A stretch of DNA of 64,000 nucleotides from positions 62,001-126,000 of the forward strand of contig DATAVR010000006.1 of assembly GCA_036267635.1 (NCBI GenBank). Direction: 5' to 3'. Under the pieces are notes generated by a model. It made no database searches. It was not told the origin of the DNA and was given only the letters and a program-made list of their open reading frames with translations. This stretch comes from JADGRB01 sp036267635. Its GTDB lineage: Bacteria > Myxococcota_A > Polyangia > Fen-1088. A program made the translations under genes and the position numbers. Positions 17,693-25,641 of the stretch are shown here, one piece after another; the stretch's first letter is position 1; each line of letters begins with the position of its first letter.

Positions 17693-19509
17693 TATCTGTG
17701 CTCCAGCTGGGCCAATTGAGCGGTGATGCCGTCGATGACGTGACGGCTCGAGAGCGGAAACCCGCCGTAGACCAGCACCGAGCGCAGCTTCTCCTTCGGG
17801 GCGCTGGTCTCCATAGTGAGCAGCGTGCGGAGCTGCGCGTCGCGGTTCTGCTCGACGACGAAGACGCGCTCGTGGGCGGCGAGGAACGCCTCCACCTCGG
17901 CGCCGAACGGGAAGCCGAGCACCCGCAGGTAGTCGGCGATGATCCCCCGCTCCGCGAGCGCAGCGACCGCCTCGCGCACCGCCGGGTCGCAGCCGCCGAG
18001 CGAGATGATCCCGAACGCGGCGTCGACCTGTTTGTGGAGGATCGGCGCCGGCACGGCCGCCGCGGCCGCCTTGTGCTTCTTGGCCAGACGGTCCATCACC
18101 TCTTGATACTCGTCGGGGACCTCGGTGTAGCCGCCCAGCTTGTTGTGTCCGGAGCCGCGCGTGAAGAAAGCCCCCTTGCTGTGCACGCCCGGCAGCGTCC
18201 GGGCGGCGACGTGGTCCTCGTTTTCGGGCGAGTAGCGGAAGAACTTGGTCATCTTCTCGAGCTCCGCCGCGCCGAGCACGCGCCCGCGGTTCGGGCGGTA
18301 GCCGTCGTCCCACTTGAGCCGCGGGCAGACCCAGTCGTTCATCCCGATGTCGAGGTCGGAGAGGACGAAGACCGGCGTCTGGAACCGCTCGGCCAGATCG
18401 AAGGCGGCCACCGCCAGCGTGAAGCACTCGCCTGGGTTGGCCGGGAAGAGGAGGATGTGCTTGGTGTCGCCGTGCGAGGCGTAGGCGCAGGCGAGGATGT
18501 CCCCCTGCTGCGTGCGGGTCGGCATCCCGGTCGACGGCCCGGTGCGCTGCACGTCGACGATCACCGCCGGGATCTCGGCGTAGTAGGCGAGGCCGATGAG
18601 CTCGCCCATGAGCGAGATGCCGGGGCCGGCCGTGGAGGTGAAGGCGCGGGCGCCGTTCCACGACGCACCGATCACCATCCCGATCGCCGCCAGCTCGTCC
18701 TCGGCCTGCACGATGCAGTAGTTGTTCTTGCCGGTCTCGGGATCCTTGCGGTACTCCGCGCAGAGCTCCTTGAACGAATCCATCACGCTGGTGGCCGGCG
18801 TGATCGGGTACCAGGCCGCCACCGTCGCGCCGGCGTAGAGGCAGCCGAGCGCGGTCGCCGTGTTGCCGTCGATCAGGATCCGATCGTCGGTGGCGTGCAT
18901 CTTCTCCAGCCGGATCGGCAGCGGACATTCGAAGTTCTCGATCGCGAAGTCGTATCCGGCGCGCAGCGCCTTGTGGTTCGAGTCGCGCAGCGCCTTCTTC
19001 TTGGAGAACTTCTCCTCCAAGAGCTCGTCGATGACCCCCATGTCGATGTCGAGCAGCGCCACCAGCGTTCCGAGGTAGGCGATGTTCTTCATCAAGATTC
19101 GCTCGCGCGAGTCGGTGAAGATCGCATTGCACATCCTGGCCAGCGGCACGCCCAGGAAGGTGACGTCGGGGCGCGACAGCGCCGCGTCGAGCGGCCAGCT
19201 CGAGTCGTAGAGCAGCGCGCCGCCCGAGCGGACCTCCTTGACGTCGCGGGCGTAGGTCTCGGCGTTCATCGCGATGCAGAGGTCGTAGTCGAGCGCGCGC
19301 GCCGTGTGCCCCGATTTGCTGACCCGCACCTCGTACCAGGTCGGCAGCCCCTGGATGTTGGACGGGAACAGGTTCTTCCCCGAGACAGGGATCCCCATCC
19401 GGAAGATCGCCTGCATCAGCAATCCGTTCGCGCTCGCCGACCCGGTCCCGTTGACGTTGGCCAGCTTGAGCGCGAAGTCGTTGGTTCTAATCACCTGCCG
19501 CTGATGCAC
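17692..19509 (-). CDS. korA: 2-oxoacid:acceptor oxidoreductase, fused gamma-alpha subunit
   Basis: This 605-residue protein fuses the gamma domain (about 1-190) with the alpha pyruvate-ferredoxin-oxidoreductase domain, as is usual for KorA. The gamma part shows GTGSASANGLLMQAIFRMG and NIQGLPTWYEVRVS. The alpha part begins with an EDELAAIGMVIGASWNGAR block and has TSTAGPGISLMGELIG and RTGPSTGMPTRTQQGD. The start ATG lies inside the end of the upstream flavoprotein gene (23-base overlap) and the stop overlaps korB. It pairs with KorB in the citric-acid cycle or in reductive carbon metabolism. Confidence 0.94.
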   Translation of the reverse strand: MHQRQVIRTNDFALKLANVNGTGSASANGLLMQAIFRMGIPVSGKNLFPSNIQGLPTWYEVRVSKSGHTARALDYDLCIAMNAETYARDVKEVRSGGALLYDSSWPLDAALSRPDVTFLGVPLARMCNAIFTDSRERILMKNIAYLGTLVALLDIDMGVIDELLEEKFSKKKALRDSNHKALRAGYDFAIENFECPLPIRLEKMHATDDRILIDGNTATALGCLYAGATVAAWYPITPATSVMDSFKELCAEYRKDPETGKNNYCIVQAEDELAAIGMVIGASWNGARAFTSTAGPGISLMGELIGLAYYAEIPAVIVDVQRTGPSTGMPTRTQQGDILACAYASHGDTKHILLFPANPGECFTLAVAAFDLAERFQTPVFVLSDLDIGMNDWVCPRLKWDDGYRPNRGRVLGAAELEKMTKFFRYSPENEDHVAARTLPGVHSKGAFFTRGSGHNKLGGYTEVPDEYQEVMDRLAKKHKAAAAAVPAPILHKQVDAAFGIISLGGCDPAVREAVAALAERGIIADYLRVLGFPFGAEVEAFLAAHERVFVVEQNRDAQLRTLLTMETSAPKEKLRSVLVYGGFPLSSRHVIDGITAQLAQLEHR

Positions 19510-21277
19510 GGTTTTTGCCTCGTGGTCCTGCTTTGGGAAGAATGAGCTCCACCCGCGCCATGTCCCAGGCCGCCGTGGGGCAGCGCTCGGCGCAGAGGCC
19601 GCAGTGGACGCAGACGTCCTCGTCCTTGACCATCACCCGCCCGGTCTGCGGCAGCCCGCCCGACACGAACAGCGCCTGGGTGAGGTTCTCCGCCGGCACC
19701 GTCAGCCGCCCGCGCAGCTCCTGCTCCTCGCCGTTGGCGGTGATCGTCAGGCAGCTGGTCGGGCAGACGTCGACGCAGGCGTCGCACTCGATGCAGCGCT
19801 TGTCGGTGAACGCCGTCTGCACGTCGCAGTTCAGACAGCGCTCGACCTCGCGCACGGTCTGCTCGTGGTCGAAGCCCATCTCCACCTCGATCGACAGCTG
19901 CTTGAAGCGCTCCTTGAGGTCGACGTGCTTCATCTTCGCCCGGTGGGCGGCGTTGTAGTCGTTGCTGTAGCTCCACTCCGTGAGCCCCATTTTCTGGGTG
20001 ACGAGGCTCATGTGCGCGGTGGGCCGCTCGGTGAGCGCGAGCCCCTGGCAGTGGTTGTGGATGGAGATCGCCGCCTCGTGTCCGTGCGCGACCGCCCAGA
20101 TGATGTTCTTTGGGCCCCAGGCGGCGTCGCCGCCGAAGAAGACCCCCGGCCGCGTCGACGACATCGTCTTCTCGTCGACCTTGGGCATGTCCCATTTGCC
20201 GAACTCGATCCCGATGTCGCGCTCGATGTAGGGGAAGGCGTTCTCCTGGCCGATGGCGACGATGACGTCGTCGGCGGGGAGAATGATCTTCTCCGTTCCG
20301 GTGCCGGCGGCGGCCGGGCGCTCGAACTCCATCCCCACCAGCTTGCCGCTCTCCAGGACGAAGCGGGTGGGGACGTGGTTGACCAGGATGTCGACCTGTT
20401 CTTCTTCCGCGTCCTCCAGCTCCCAGGGCGAGGCCTTGAAGTGCTGGCGGTCGCGGCGGGCCATCACCTTGACGTCCTTGCCGCCGAGGCGACGCGCCGT
20501 CCGGCAGCAGTCCATCGCGGTGTTGCCGACGCCGATGATGAGGACGTGCTCGCCGATGGTGCCGATGTGATCGAAGGCGACGCTCTCCAGCCAGTCGATG
20601 CCGATGTGGATCCGCTCGGCCGCTTCCTTGCGCCCCGGAAGATCCAGATCCTTGCCGCGCGGCGCGCCCGAGCCGACGAAGACGGCGTCGAAGCGGTCGG
20701 AGTTCCCTGGCCCGAGCAGCGCCTTCAGGCTCTGCACCGGCGCGCCGTAGCGGACCTCCACGCCCATGTCGACGATCATGGCGATTTCTTCGTCGAGTAC
20801 GGCGGCGGGCAGCCGGAAGCTGGGGACGTTCGTCCGCATCAGGCCGCCCGGGCGCGTGTTCTTCTCGAACACGACGACCTCGTATCCGAGCGGCATCAGA
20901 TCGTTGGCCACGGTCAGCGAGGCGGGCCCGGCGCCGATGCAGGCGACGCGCTTGCCGTTCTTCTGCGCCGGCGCTTTGGGCAGCCGCGCGCTGACGTCAC
21001 CCTTGAGGTCGGCGGCCACGCGCTTGATCCGGCAGATGGCCACCGGCTTCTCCTCGACGCGCACGCGGCGGCAGGCCGGCTCGCAGGGGCGATCGCAGGT
21101 GCGCCCGAGAATTCCGGGGAACACGTTCGAGTCGCGGTTGAGCAGGTAGGCGTCGTCGTAGCGCCCCTGCGCCACCATGCGGATGTACTCCGGCACGTTG
21201 GTGTGCGCCGGGCAGGCCCACTGGCAGTCGACGACCTTGTGAAAGTAGTCGGGGTTGCGAACGTCTGTAGGCTTCAC
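19487..21277 (-). CDS. Iron-sulfur flavoprotein (GltD-like NAD(P)H:acceptor oxidoreductase) of the KOR operon
   Basis: This 596-residue protein resembles the small subunit of glutamate synthase, with extra clusters. An N-terminal Fe-S domain (CQWACPAHTNVPEYI, then CDRPCEPACRR) precedes an FAD fold (CIGAGPASLTVANDLMPLGY) and an NAD(P)H fold (IIGVGNTAMDCCRTARRLGG). The C-terminus holds two [4Fe-4S] motifs, CIECDACVDVCP and CVHCGLCAERCP. It is the first gene of a three-gene operon and overlaps korA. It probably links the ferredoxin-type electrons of KorAB to NAD(P)H. The start is a GTG without a clear ribosome-binding site. Direction of electron flow is not known. Confidence 0.88.
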   Translation of the reverse strand: MKPTDVRNPDYFHKVVDCQWACPAHTNVPEYIRMVAQGRYDDAYLLNRDSNVFPGILGRTCDRPCEPACRRVRVEEKPVAICRIKRVAADLKGDVSARLPKAPAQKNGKRVACIGAGPASLTVANDLMPLGYEVVVFEKNTRPGGLMRTNVPSFRLPAAVLDEEIAMIVDMGVEVRYGAPVQSLKALLGPGNSDRFDAVFVGSGAPRGKDLDLPGRKEAAERIHIGIDWLESVAFDHIGTIGEHVLIIGVGNTAMDCCRTARRLGGKDVKVMARRDRQHFKASPWELEDAEEEQVDILVNHVPTRFVLESGKLVGMEFERPAAAGTGTEKIILPADDVIVAIGQENAFPYIERDIGIEFGKWDMPKVDEKTMSSTRPGVFFGGDAAWGPKNIIWAVAHGHEAAISIHNHCQGLALTERPTAHMSLVTQKMGLTEWSYSNDYNAAHRAKMKHVDLKERFKQLSIEVEMGFDHEQTVREVERCLNCDVQTAFTDKRCIECDACVDVCPTSCLTITANGEEQELRGRLTVPAENLTQALFVSGGLPQTGRVMVKDEDVCVHCGLCAERCPTAAWDMARVELILPKAGPRGKNRASAAGD

Positions 21278-21547
21278 TCGGACGAACTCACGAGCTGGAC
21301 ATAAGAAGGAGACGAGACATACGACCGGCGATCATGTGGAGCGGGGCCGGATCTACGCCCATGGAGGCGCGAACGCAAGCGGGGGCCAAGTCGCGGAAAT
21401 GGTACCACGGCGGCCGCGGCAAGCCATTTTGTGCTGTCGGCCCGACCCGCGGGGGAGCTCGACCGGCGTCCCTGGCGTCCGGGGCGATTCCCGCGCAAGC
21501 TTCGCCCCGAACAACCGGGACGATACGTACGCCCAAAGGAGAACGTC
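21278..21547. other. Divergent intergenic region between the KOR operon and peroxiredoxin
   Basis: This 270-base region separates two divergent units and should hold both promoters. I see a purine-rich AAGAAGGAGACGAG near 21304 on the + strand with no start codon after it. I see no convincing promoter boxes or operator repeats, and no open frame that resembles a protein. Confidence 0.4.
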
Positions 21548-22186
21548 ATGGCGCTTCACATCGGCAGCTTGGCCCCCGATTTCGAGCAGGACTCGACCGA
21601 GGGGAAGATCAATTTTCACCAGTACCTGGGCGACAAATGGGGGGTGCTGTTCTCGCACCCGGCCGACTTCACGCCGGTCTGCACCACGGAGCTCGGCCGC
21701 GTCGCCAAGCTCAAGGGCGAGTTCGACAAGCGCAACGTGAAGGTGATCGCGCTCTCGGTCGACCCGCTCGCCTCGCACAAGGGCTGGGTGGGCGACATCG
21801 AGGAGACGCAGGGGACCAAGGTCAACTTCCCGATCCTGGCCGACGCCGACAAGAAGGTCGCCAAGCTGTACGACATGATTCACCCCGAGGCGAGCGACAC
21901 CGCGACCGTACGCTCGGTCTTCGTGATCGACCCCAAGAAGAAGATCCGTCTCATCATCACCTACCCGGCGAGCGCGGGGCGCAACTTCGACGAGATCCTG
22001 CGGGTGATCGACTCGCTCCAACTCACCGACAGCCACTCGGTCGCGACGCCGGTCGACTGGAAGGACGGTCAGGACGTGGTGATCGTGCCGTCGCTGAAGG
22101 ACCCGGAGATCATGAAGCAGAAGTTCCCCAAGGGCTGGAAGGAGATCAAGCCCTACCTGCGGATGACCCCGCAGCCGAACAAGTAG
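21548..22186 (+). CDS. 1-Cys peroxiredoxin (Prx6 type)
   Basis: This 212-residue thiol peroxidase has the Prx6 layout. The peroxidatic Cys45 lies in HPADFTPVCTTELG. The characteristic C-terminal extension contains VATPVDWKDGQDVVIVPS and FPKGWKEIKPYLRM. There is no second conserved Cys, so it is the 1-Cys type. It reduces hydrogen peroxide and alkyl hydroperoxides in the cytoplasm. AAGGAGA at 21536-21542 fixes the ATG at 21548. It is divergent from the KOR operon, whose oxygen-sensitive iron-sulfur enzymes it may help protect (inferred from neighbourhood). A hairpin follows the stop. Confidence 0.95.
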   Translation: MALHIGSLAPDFEQDSTEGKINFHQYLGDKWGVLFSHPADFTPVCTTELGRVAKLKGEFDKRNVKVIALSVDPLASHKGWVGDIEETQGTKVNFPILADADKKVAKLYDMIHPEASDTATVRSVFVIDPKKKIRLIITYPASAGRNFDEILRVIDSLQLTDSHSVATPVDWKDGQDVVIVPSLKDPEIMKQKFPKGWKEIKPYLRMTPQPNK

Positions 22187-22193
22187 CGACCTC

Positions 22194-22222
22194 GGGGCGG
22201 CAGGATATGTCCTTGCCGCCCC
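22194..22222 (+). terminator. GC-rich hairpin after the peroxiredoxin gene
   Basis: GGGGCGGCA and TGCCGCCCC form a nine-base stem around an 11-base loop, 8 bases after the stop. There is no T tract, so it may be a weak or factor-assisted terminator. Confidence 0.45.
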
Positions 22223-22266
22223 CCCGTCCGTCGCCGCGGCGGGCGCTCGGCGCCGTCGGGCTCGCC

Positions 22267-23028
22267 TCAGAAGCGCAGGCTGAGGCCGGGGCCCCAGGCG
22301 ACGCCGCGGTCGGTACGAATCGGCTCCGGAGCGAGCACCAAGCCGTTCGGCAAGCCCAGCCGCTGGGCGAGCGCCTGATTGTAGCTCTCGCTGGCCAGGT
22401 AGGCGTCGATCGGGCTGTAGACCACCCCGCCCAGCAACATCAAGAGCCCCAGCGTCAGCTCGCCCGAGTTGGCGCTGTCCGTCGTCGTATACCCGTAGGA
22501 ATCGGCCGAGGTGTGGATGCTGTTGACCGCCACGGCCACCCCGCCGATGATCAGCGCCCAGGTGATGACCGCGCCGACGAAGTGATCGGCGTAGATGTTC
22601 CCTGCTCCGGGGAGCAGCAACGACAGCAGCACCGCGACGCCGCCGTTCTTGCGCTGCGCTTCGTATAGGAACATGGCGTTCGGATCCGGCCCGTAGCCGC
22701 TGCGGTAGGAGGGGCCACCGCTCCAACTCGATCCGTATCCGGGCGGCGGCGCATAACCCGGCGGGGGCGCGTAGGCCGGCGGGGGCGCGTAGGCCGGCGG
22801 GGGCGCGTAGCCCGGCGGGGGCGCGTAGCCCGGCGGGGGGGCGTAGCCAGGTTGGGGCGCGTATCCGGGCGGTGGCGCGTAGCCTGGCGCTGGCGCGGTA
22901 GGAGTTGCGCTCGCCGGCGGAGGTGCGGCGGCGGGCAGGGCGCCGGCGTTCGGATCGGCCCAGGCGCGGCTGGTGGCCGCGCAAACGAACACCAACACCA
23001 GGCCCGCAGTGAGTCGCATCGCGGACAT
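22267..23028 (-). CDS. Secreted or membrane protein with GYAPPP repeats and TM2-like domain
   Basis: This 253-residue protein has a signal peptide (LVLVFVCAATSRAWA). A Pro/Tyr-rich region follows at about 45-100, built from nine or so GYAPPP/AYAPPP hexapeptides in an 18-base DNA repeat. A C-terminal membrane domain (KNGGVAVLLSLLLPGAGNIY, VITWALIIGGVAVAV, LTLGLLMLLGGVVYSPIDAY) resembles the TM2-type bundle found in myxobacterial proteins. The repeat may bridge the envelope or bind wall polymer. An ATG at 23019 is an alternative start; neither has a strong ribosome-binding site. The function is unknown. Confidence 0.75.
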   Translation of the reverse strand: MSAMRLTAGLVLVFVCAATSRAWADPNAGALPAAAPPPASATPTAPAPGYAPPPGYAPQPGYAPPPGYAPPPGYAPPPAYAPPPAYAPPPGYAPPPGYGSSWSGGPSYRSGYGPDPNAMFLYEAQRKNGGVAVLLSLLLPGAGNIYADHFVGAVITWALIIGGVAVAVNSIHTSADSYGYTTTDSANSGELTLGLLMLLGGVVYSPIDAYLASESYNQALAQRLGLPNGLVLAPEPIRTDRGVAWGPGLSLRF

Positions 23029-23093
23029 CTTAATACGGTCGCGGCCGCGCGCTAAGCTGATCGCGCCAAGCGGGCGGCCGGGCGACGAAGGAC

Positions 23094-23231
23094 TTAGGTC
23101 CGCGTCATGTCGACGGGCGCCGAGTCTTTGCCACCGTCATCGCTGCTGCTGCTGCTGCCACAGGCGATCGGAACGATCACCACGGCAAGGCCGAGAAGCA
23201 TCCAAAACACGAAACCAGAAACTTTACGCAT
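23094..23231 (-). CDS. Very small lipoprotein (45 residues)
   Basis: This short open frame encodes a signal peptide (MRKVSGFVFWMLLGLAVVIV), a lipobox PIAC with Cys24, five serines, then an acidic tail of about 15 residues. A ribosome-binding sequence GAGGGAACC precedes the ATG and a good promoter sits 26 bases upstream, so it is probably real despite its size. Such peptides may be surface lipopeptides or remnants of larger lipoproteins; no function can be given. It lies between the TM2-like gene and the radical SAM gene, both on the same strand. Confidence 0.6.
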   Translation of the reverse strand: MRKVSGFVFWMLLGLAVVIVPIACGSSSSSDDGGKDSAPVDMTRT

Positions 23232-23256
23232 GGTTCCCTCGTCTCTCTTACGGGGC

Positions 23257-23284
23257 AGTATAGCGGTGGGTAAAGGTACGTCTA
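23257..23284 (-). promoter_or_regulatory. Sigma-70-like promoter of the small lipoprotein
   Basis: On the minus strand TAGACG (23284-23279) and TATACT (23262-23257) are 16 bases apart. The first box overlaps the stop codon of the radical SAM gene. This is one of the better promoter matches in the window. Confidence 0.5.
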
Positions 23285-24784
23285 GGGCAATTGTTTGCCT
23301 GATTTCTGTCCGAGTATTTGCGGAAAAAGGCGCGCCTGCCCGGCGAGCCAGACCGGCAGCTCCGCGAGACCGCCCAGGGCCTGCAGCCGGGTTCCCAGAT
23401 CGGGCCGGCCGTCGGTGAATGGGCCGGCGGCCAAGGCCCGCAACGCGCGCCAGGCCCGGCGGGTGCGGAACTCCGCGTGAACGGTGCGGGAGAGGGTCCG
23501 ATAAAAGTCGCGCGAGAAGAGCCCCGGGAAAAGGGGATCGAGATCATCGCTTTCGCGCCAATTGCGCTTGTCACCGAGCTGGCCCCGCACGCGTTCGTGA
23601 AACCGGGTGCCCGGAAGAGGATAGCTGACGGAGATCCCGATCTCGTCCGGGGCGAGCTCGCGAATCAGCCGGCGGGTGAGCTCGATCTCCGGCCATCCCT
23701 CCTCCGGGTAGCCGAACTGCAAAAAGAAGCCGATGCGGACGCCGGCCGCGCGCAGGCGCGCCACGGCGCCGCGCACGTGATCGATGGTGATCCCCTTTTC
23801 CATCGCGTCGAGCACCGTCTGGGCGCCCGACTCGACGCCCAGCCAGGCCTCTACACAGCCGGCGCGGCGCAAGGCGGCGACGTTCTCGGCCGTCATCAGA
23901 TCGGCGCGCGTCTGGCAAAGGAACGGCGTGGTCAGCTTCTCGCGGGCGATCATTTCGGCGAACGGCAGCAGCCAGCGCGCCTTGAGGCCGAAGATGTCGT
24001 CGCAGAACCAGAGGTGATCGGGGGCGTAGCGTTGGCGAAGAAGTCGAATTTCGGCGACGACGTTCTCCGGCGTGCGCGTGTGGTAGGTGTTGCCGTAGAC
24101 CGGCTTCGCGCACCAGTTGCAGAGGTAGGGGCAACCGCGGGTGGTGTTCACGTTGAGCGAGAAGTAACCGTGGCGGCGGATCCAGAAGGCGCGGTAACGA
24201 TCGACCTCGACCAGGTCCCAGGCGGCGAGCGGCAGCTCGTCGAGGTTCTTCAAGAGCCCGCGCGGCCCGGTCTTGCGCTGCATGCCGAGGTGACGGAACA
24301 CCAGGCCGGGAATATCGTCGACCTTGGGCAGGGCGTCCGGCGCGGTGGCGTCGAGCCGCGCCGCCACCGCGCCCAGCGTCAGCTCGCCCTCTCCGACGAT
24401 GACGTAGTCGGCGCCGGCGGCCAAATAAACATCCGGCGCGTCGGCCGCATCGTGCCCCGAGACGATCACCTTGGCCCCGGCGGCACGCGCCAGCCGGGTC
24501 ATGGCGAGCGCCGCTTCGCGCATCCGCCCGAGGCACATCTTGGTGAACCAGTTGAAGACGTCGTCGTAGATCACCACCAGCGTCGGGCGGGCGCGCCCGA
24601 GCGCGGCGGAAAACCCGCTCACGTCGTCGTCGAGCATGGGGTCGAAGAGCGCGACCTCGTGGCCCTGCGCGCGCAGGTGCGCGGCGGCGGTGATCGTCGC
24701 CAGCGGCGGATACGGCTTCCCGATGGCGTGTTGCTTGCGGTCGAACCGCAAGAGGTGACCGTGGGTGAAGAGGAGGCGCCCCAT
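23282..24784 (-). CDS. B12-binding-type radical SAM protein
   Basis: This 500-residue enzyme has an N-terminal Rossmann-like region (about 1-150) similar to cobalamin-binding domains. The DxHxxG motif is not clear (VSGHDAADAPDVY is nearest), so B12 binding is uncertain. The radical SAM cluster motif is Cys218-x3-Cys222-x2-Cys225 in TRGCPYLCNWC. The SAM-site strands include LWFCDDIFGLKARWL and EAWLGVESGAQTVLDAM. BchE-like enzymes of this type do methyl or ring chemistry on lipids, haem or antibiotics. Its start overlaps the upstream region of the divergent methyltransferase, which opens the polysaccharide locus. Confidence 0.88.
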   Translation of the reverse strand: MGRLLFTHGHLLRFDRKQHAIGKPYPPLATITAAAHLRAQGHEVALFDPMLDDDVSGFSAALGRARPTLVVIYDDVFNWFTKMCLGRMREAALAMTRLARAAGAKVIVSGHDAADAPDVYLAAGADYVIVGEGELTLGAVAARLDATAPDALPKVDDIPGLVFRHLGMQRKTGPRGLLKNLDELPLAAWDLVEVDRYRAFWIRRHGYFSLNVNTTRGCPYLCNWCAKPVYGNTYHTRTPENVVAEIRLLRQRYAPDHLWFCDDIFGLKARWLLPFAEMIAREKLTTPFLCQTRADLMTAENVAALRRAGCVEAWLGVESGAQTVLDAMEKGITIDHVRGAVARLRAAGVRIGFFLQFGYPEEGWPEIELTRRLIRELAPDEIGISVSYPLPGTRFHERVRGQLGDKRNWRESDDLDPLFPGLFSRDFYRTLSRTVHAEFRTRRAWRALRALAAGPFTDGRPDLGTRLQALGGLAELPVWLAGQARLFPQILGQKSGKQLP

Positions 24785-24828
24785 TGGCTGACCTGCTGGC
24801 CTGCTGCGCGCCGAGTATACTCCGCGTC

Positions 24829-25641
24829 GTGACCGTCCTCGGCGGCGGCGCGGACGCGTTCGACGCGCTCGCTTCTCGCTACGATGCGCTGTTTTCTCCG
24901 GCCGCGAATCCGCTGGTCGCGCTGGCGCGCGCGCGGGTGCATGCGGCGCTCGGGAGGCACTTCGCGCCGGGGGCTGCGCTCCTGGAAGTCGGTTGCGGCA
25001 CCGGCGAGGACACGCTGGCGCTGACCGAGCGCGGCCACACGTTGGTCGCGTGCGATCCCGCGCCCCAGATGCTCTCTCACGCCGAAGCGAAGCTGGCCTC
25101 CGTCGGCCGCGCCGGCGCCGTGCGCTTCGTGCAGGGGGGCGCTGCCGCGCTGGCGGCCGACTGGCCGACGCTCGGCGTGCGCGTCGACGGGGTCTTCTCG
25201 AACTTCGCGCCGCTCAACTGCGAGCTGTCGCTCGAGCCGGTGCGGCGGCTGCTCGAGCAGGCGCTGGCGCCGGGGGGGCGCTTCGTGGCGGTGGTGCTGC
25301 CGAAGGTCTGCCCGCTGGAGATCGCTCTTTTTCTGGGGCGCGGCGAGCCGCGGACGGCGTTCCGGCGGTTCCGGCGGGCGCCCGTCGCCGACGTCGAGGG
25401 GAAGACCTTTCCGATGCGCTACTACGGCGCGGGCGACTTCGATCGGGCGCTGGGGGCGGGATTTCGCCGCCTCGAGACCCGTAGCCTGGGGCTCTGCCTG
25501 CCACCGCTCAGCTTCGGGCCGCAGATGGCGCGCACCCCGCTGCTGCTCGACGCCCTGGCCGCGGTCGAGGATCTGGTCGCGGGGCTGCCGGGGCTGCGCC
25601 GCCTCGGGGACCACGTGATCCTCGTCTACGAGCGGCTCTGA
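24829..25641 (+). CDS. Class I SAM-dependent methyltransferase
   Basis: This 270-residue enzyme has motif I LLEVGCGTGEDTLALTERG near 45-63 and VACDPAPQML as motif II. FSNFAPLNCEL follows at the acidic loop position, with APGGRFVAVVLPK after it. It probably methylates a small molecule or sugar-linked substrate. I chose GTG 24829 because TATACT at 24816-24821 would place the transcript start at or next to it, which suggests a leaderless message. The frame is also open from a TTG at 24784. Its stop overlaps the next gene (TGATG), so it is part of the polysaccharide operon. Confidence 0.85.
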   Translation: MTVLGGGADAFDALASRYDALFSPAANPLVALARARVHAALGRHFAPGAALLEVGCGTGEDTLALTERGHTLVACDPAPQMLSHAEAKLASVGRAGAVRFVQGGAAALAADWPTLGVRVDGVFSNFAPLNCELSLEPVRRLLEQALAPGGRFVAVVLPKVCPLEIALFLGRGEPRTAFRRFRRAPVADVEGKTFPMRYYGAGDFDRALGAGFRRLETRSLGLCLPPLSFGPQMARTPLLLDALAAVEDLVAGLPGLRRLGDHVILVYERL

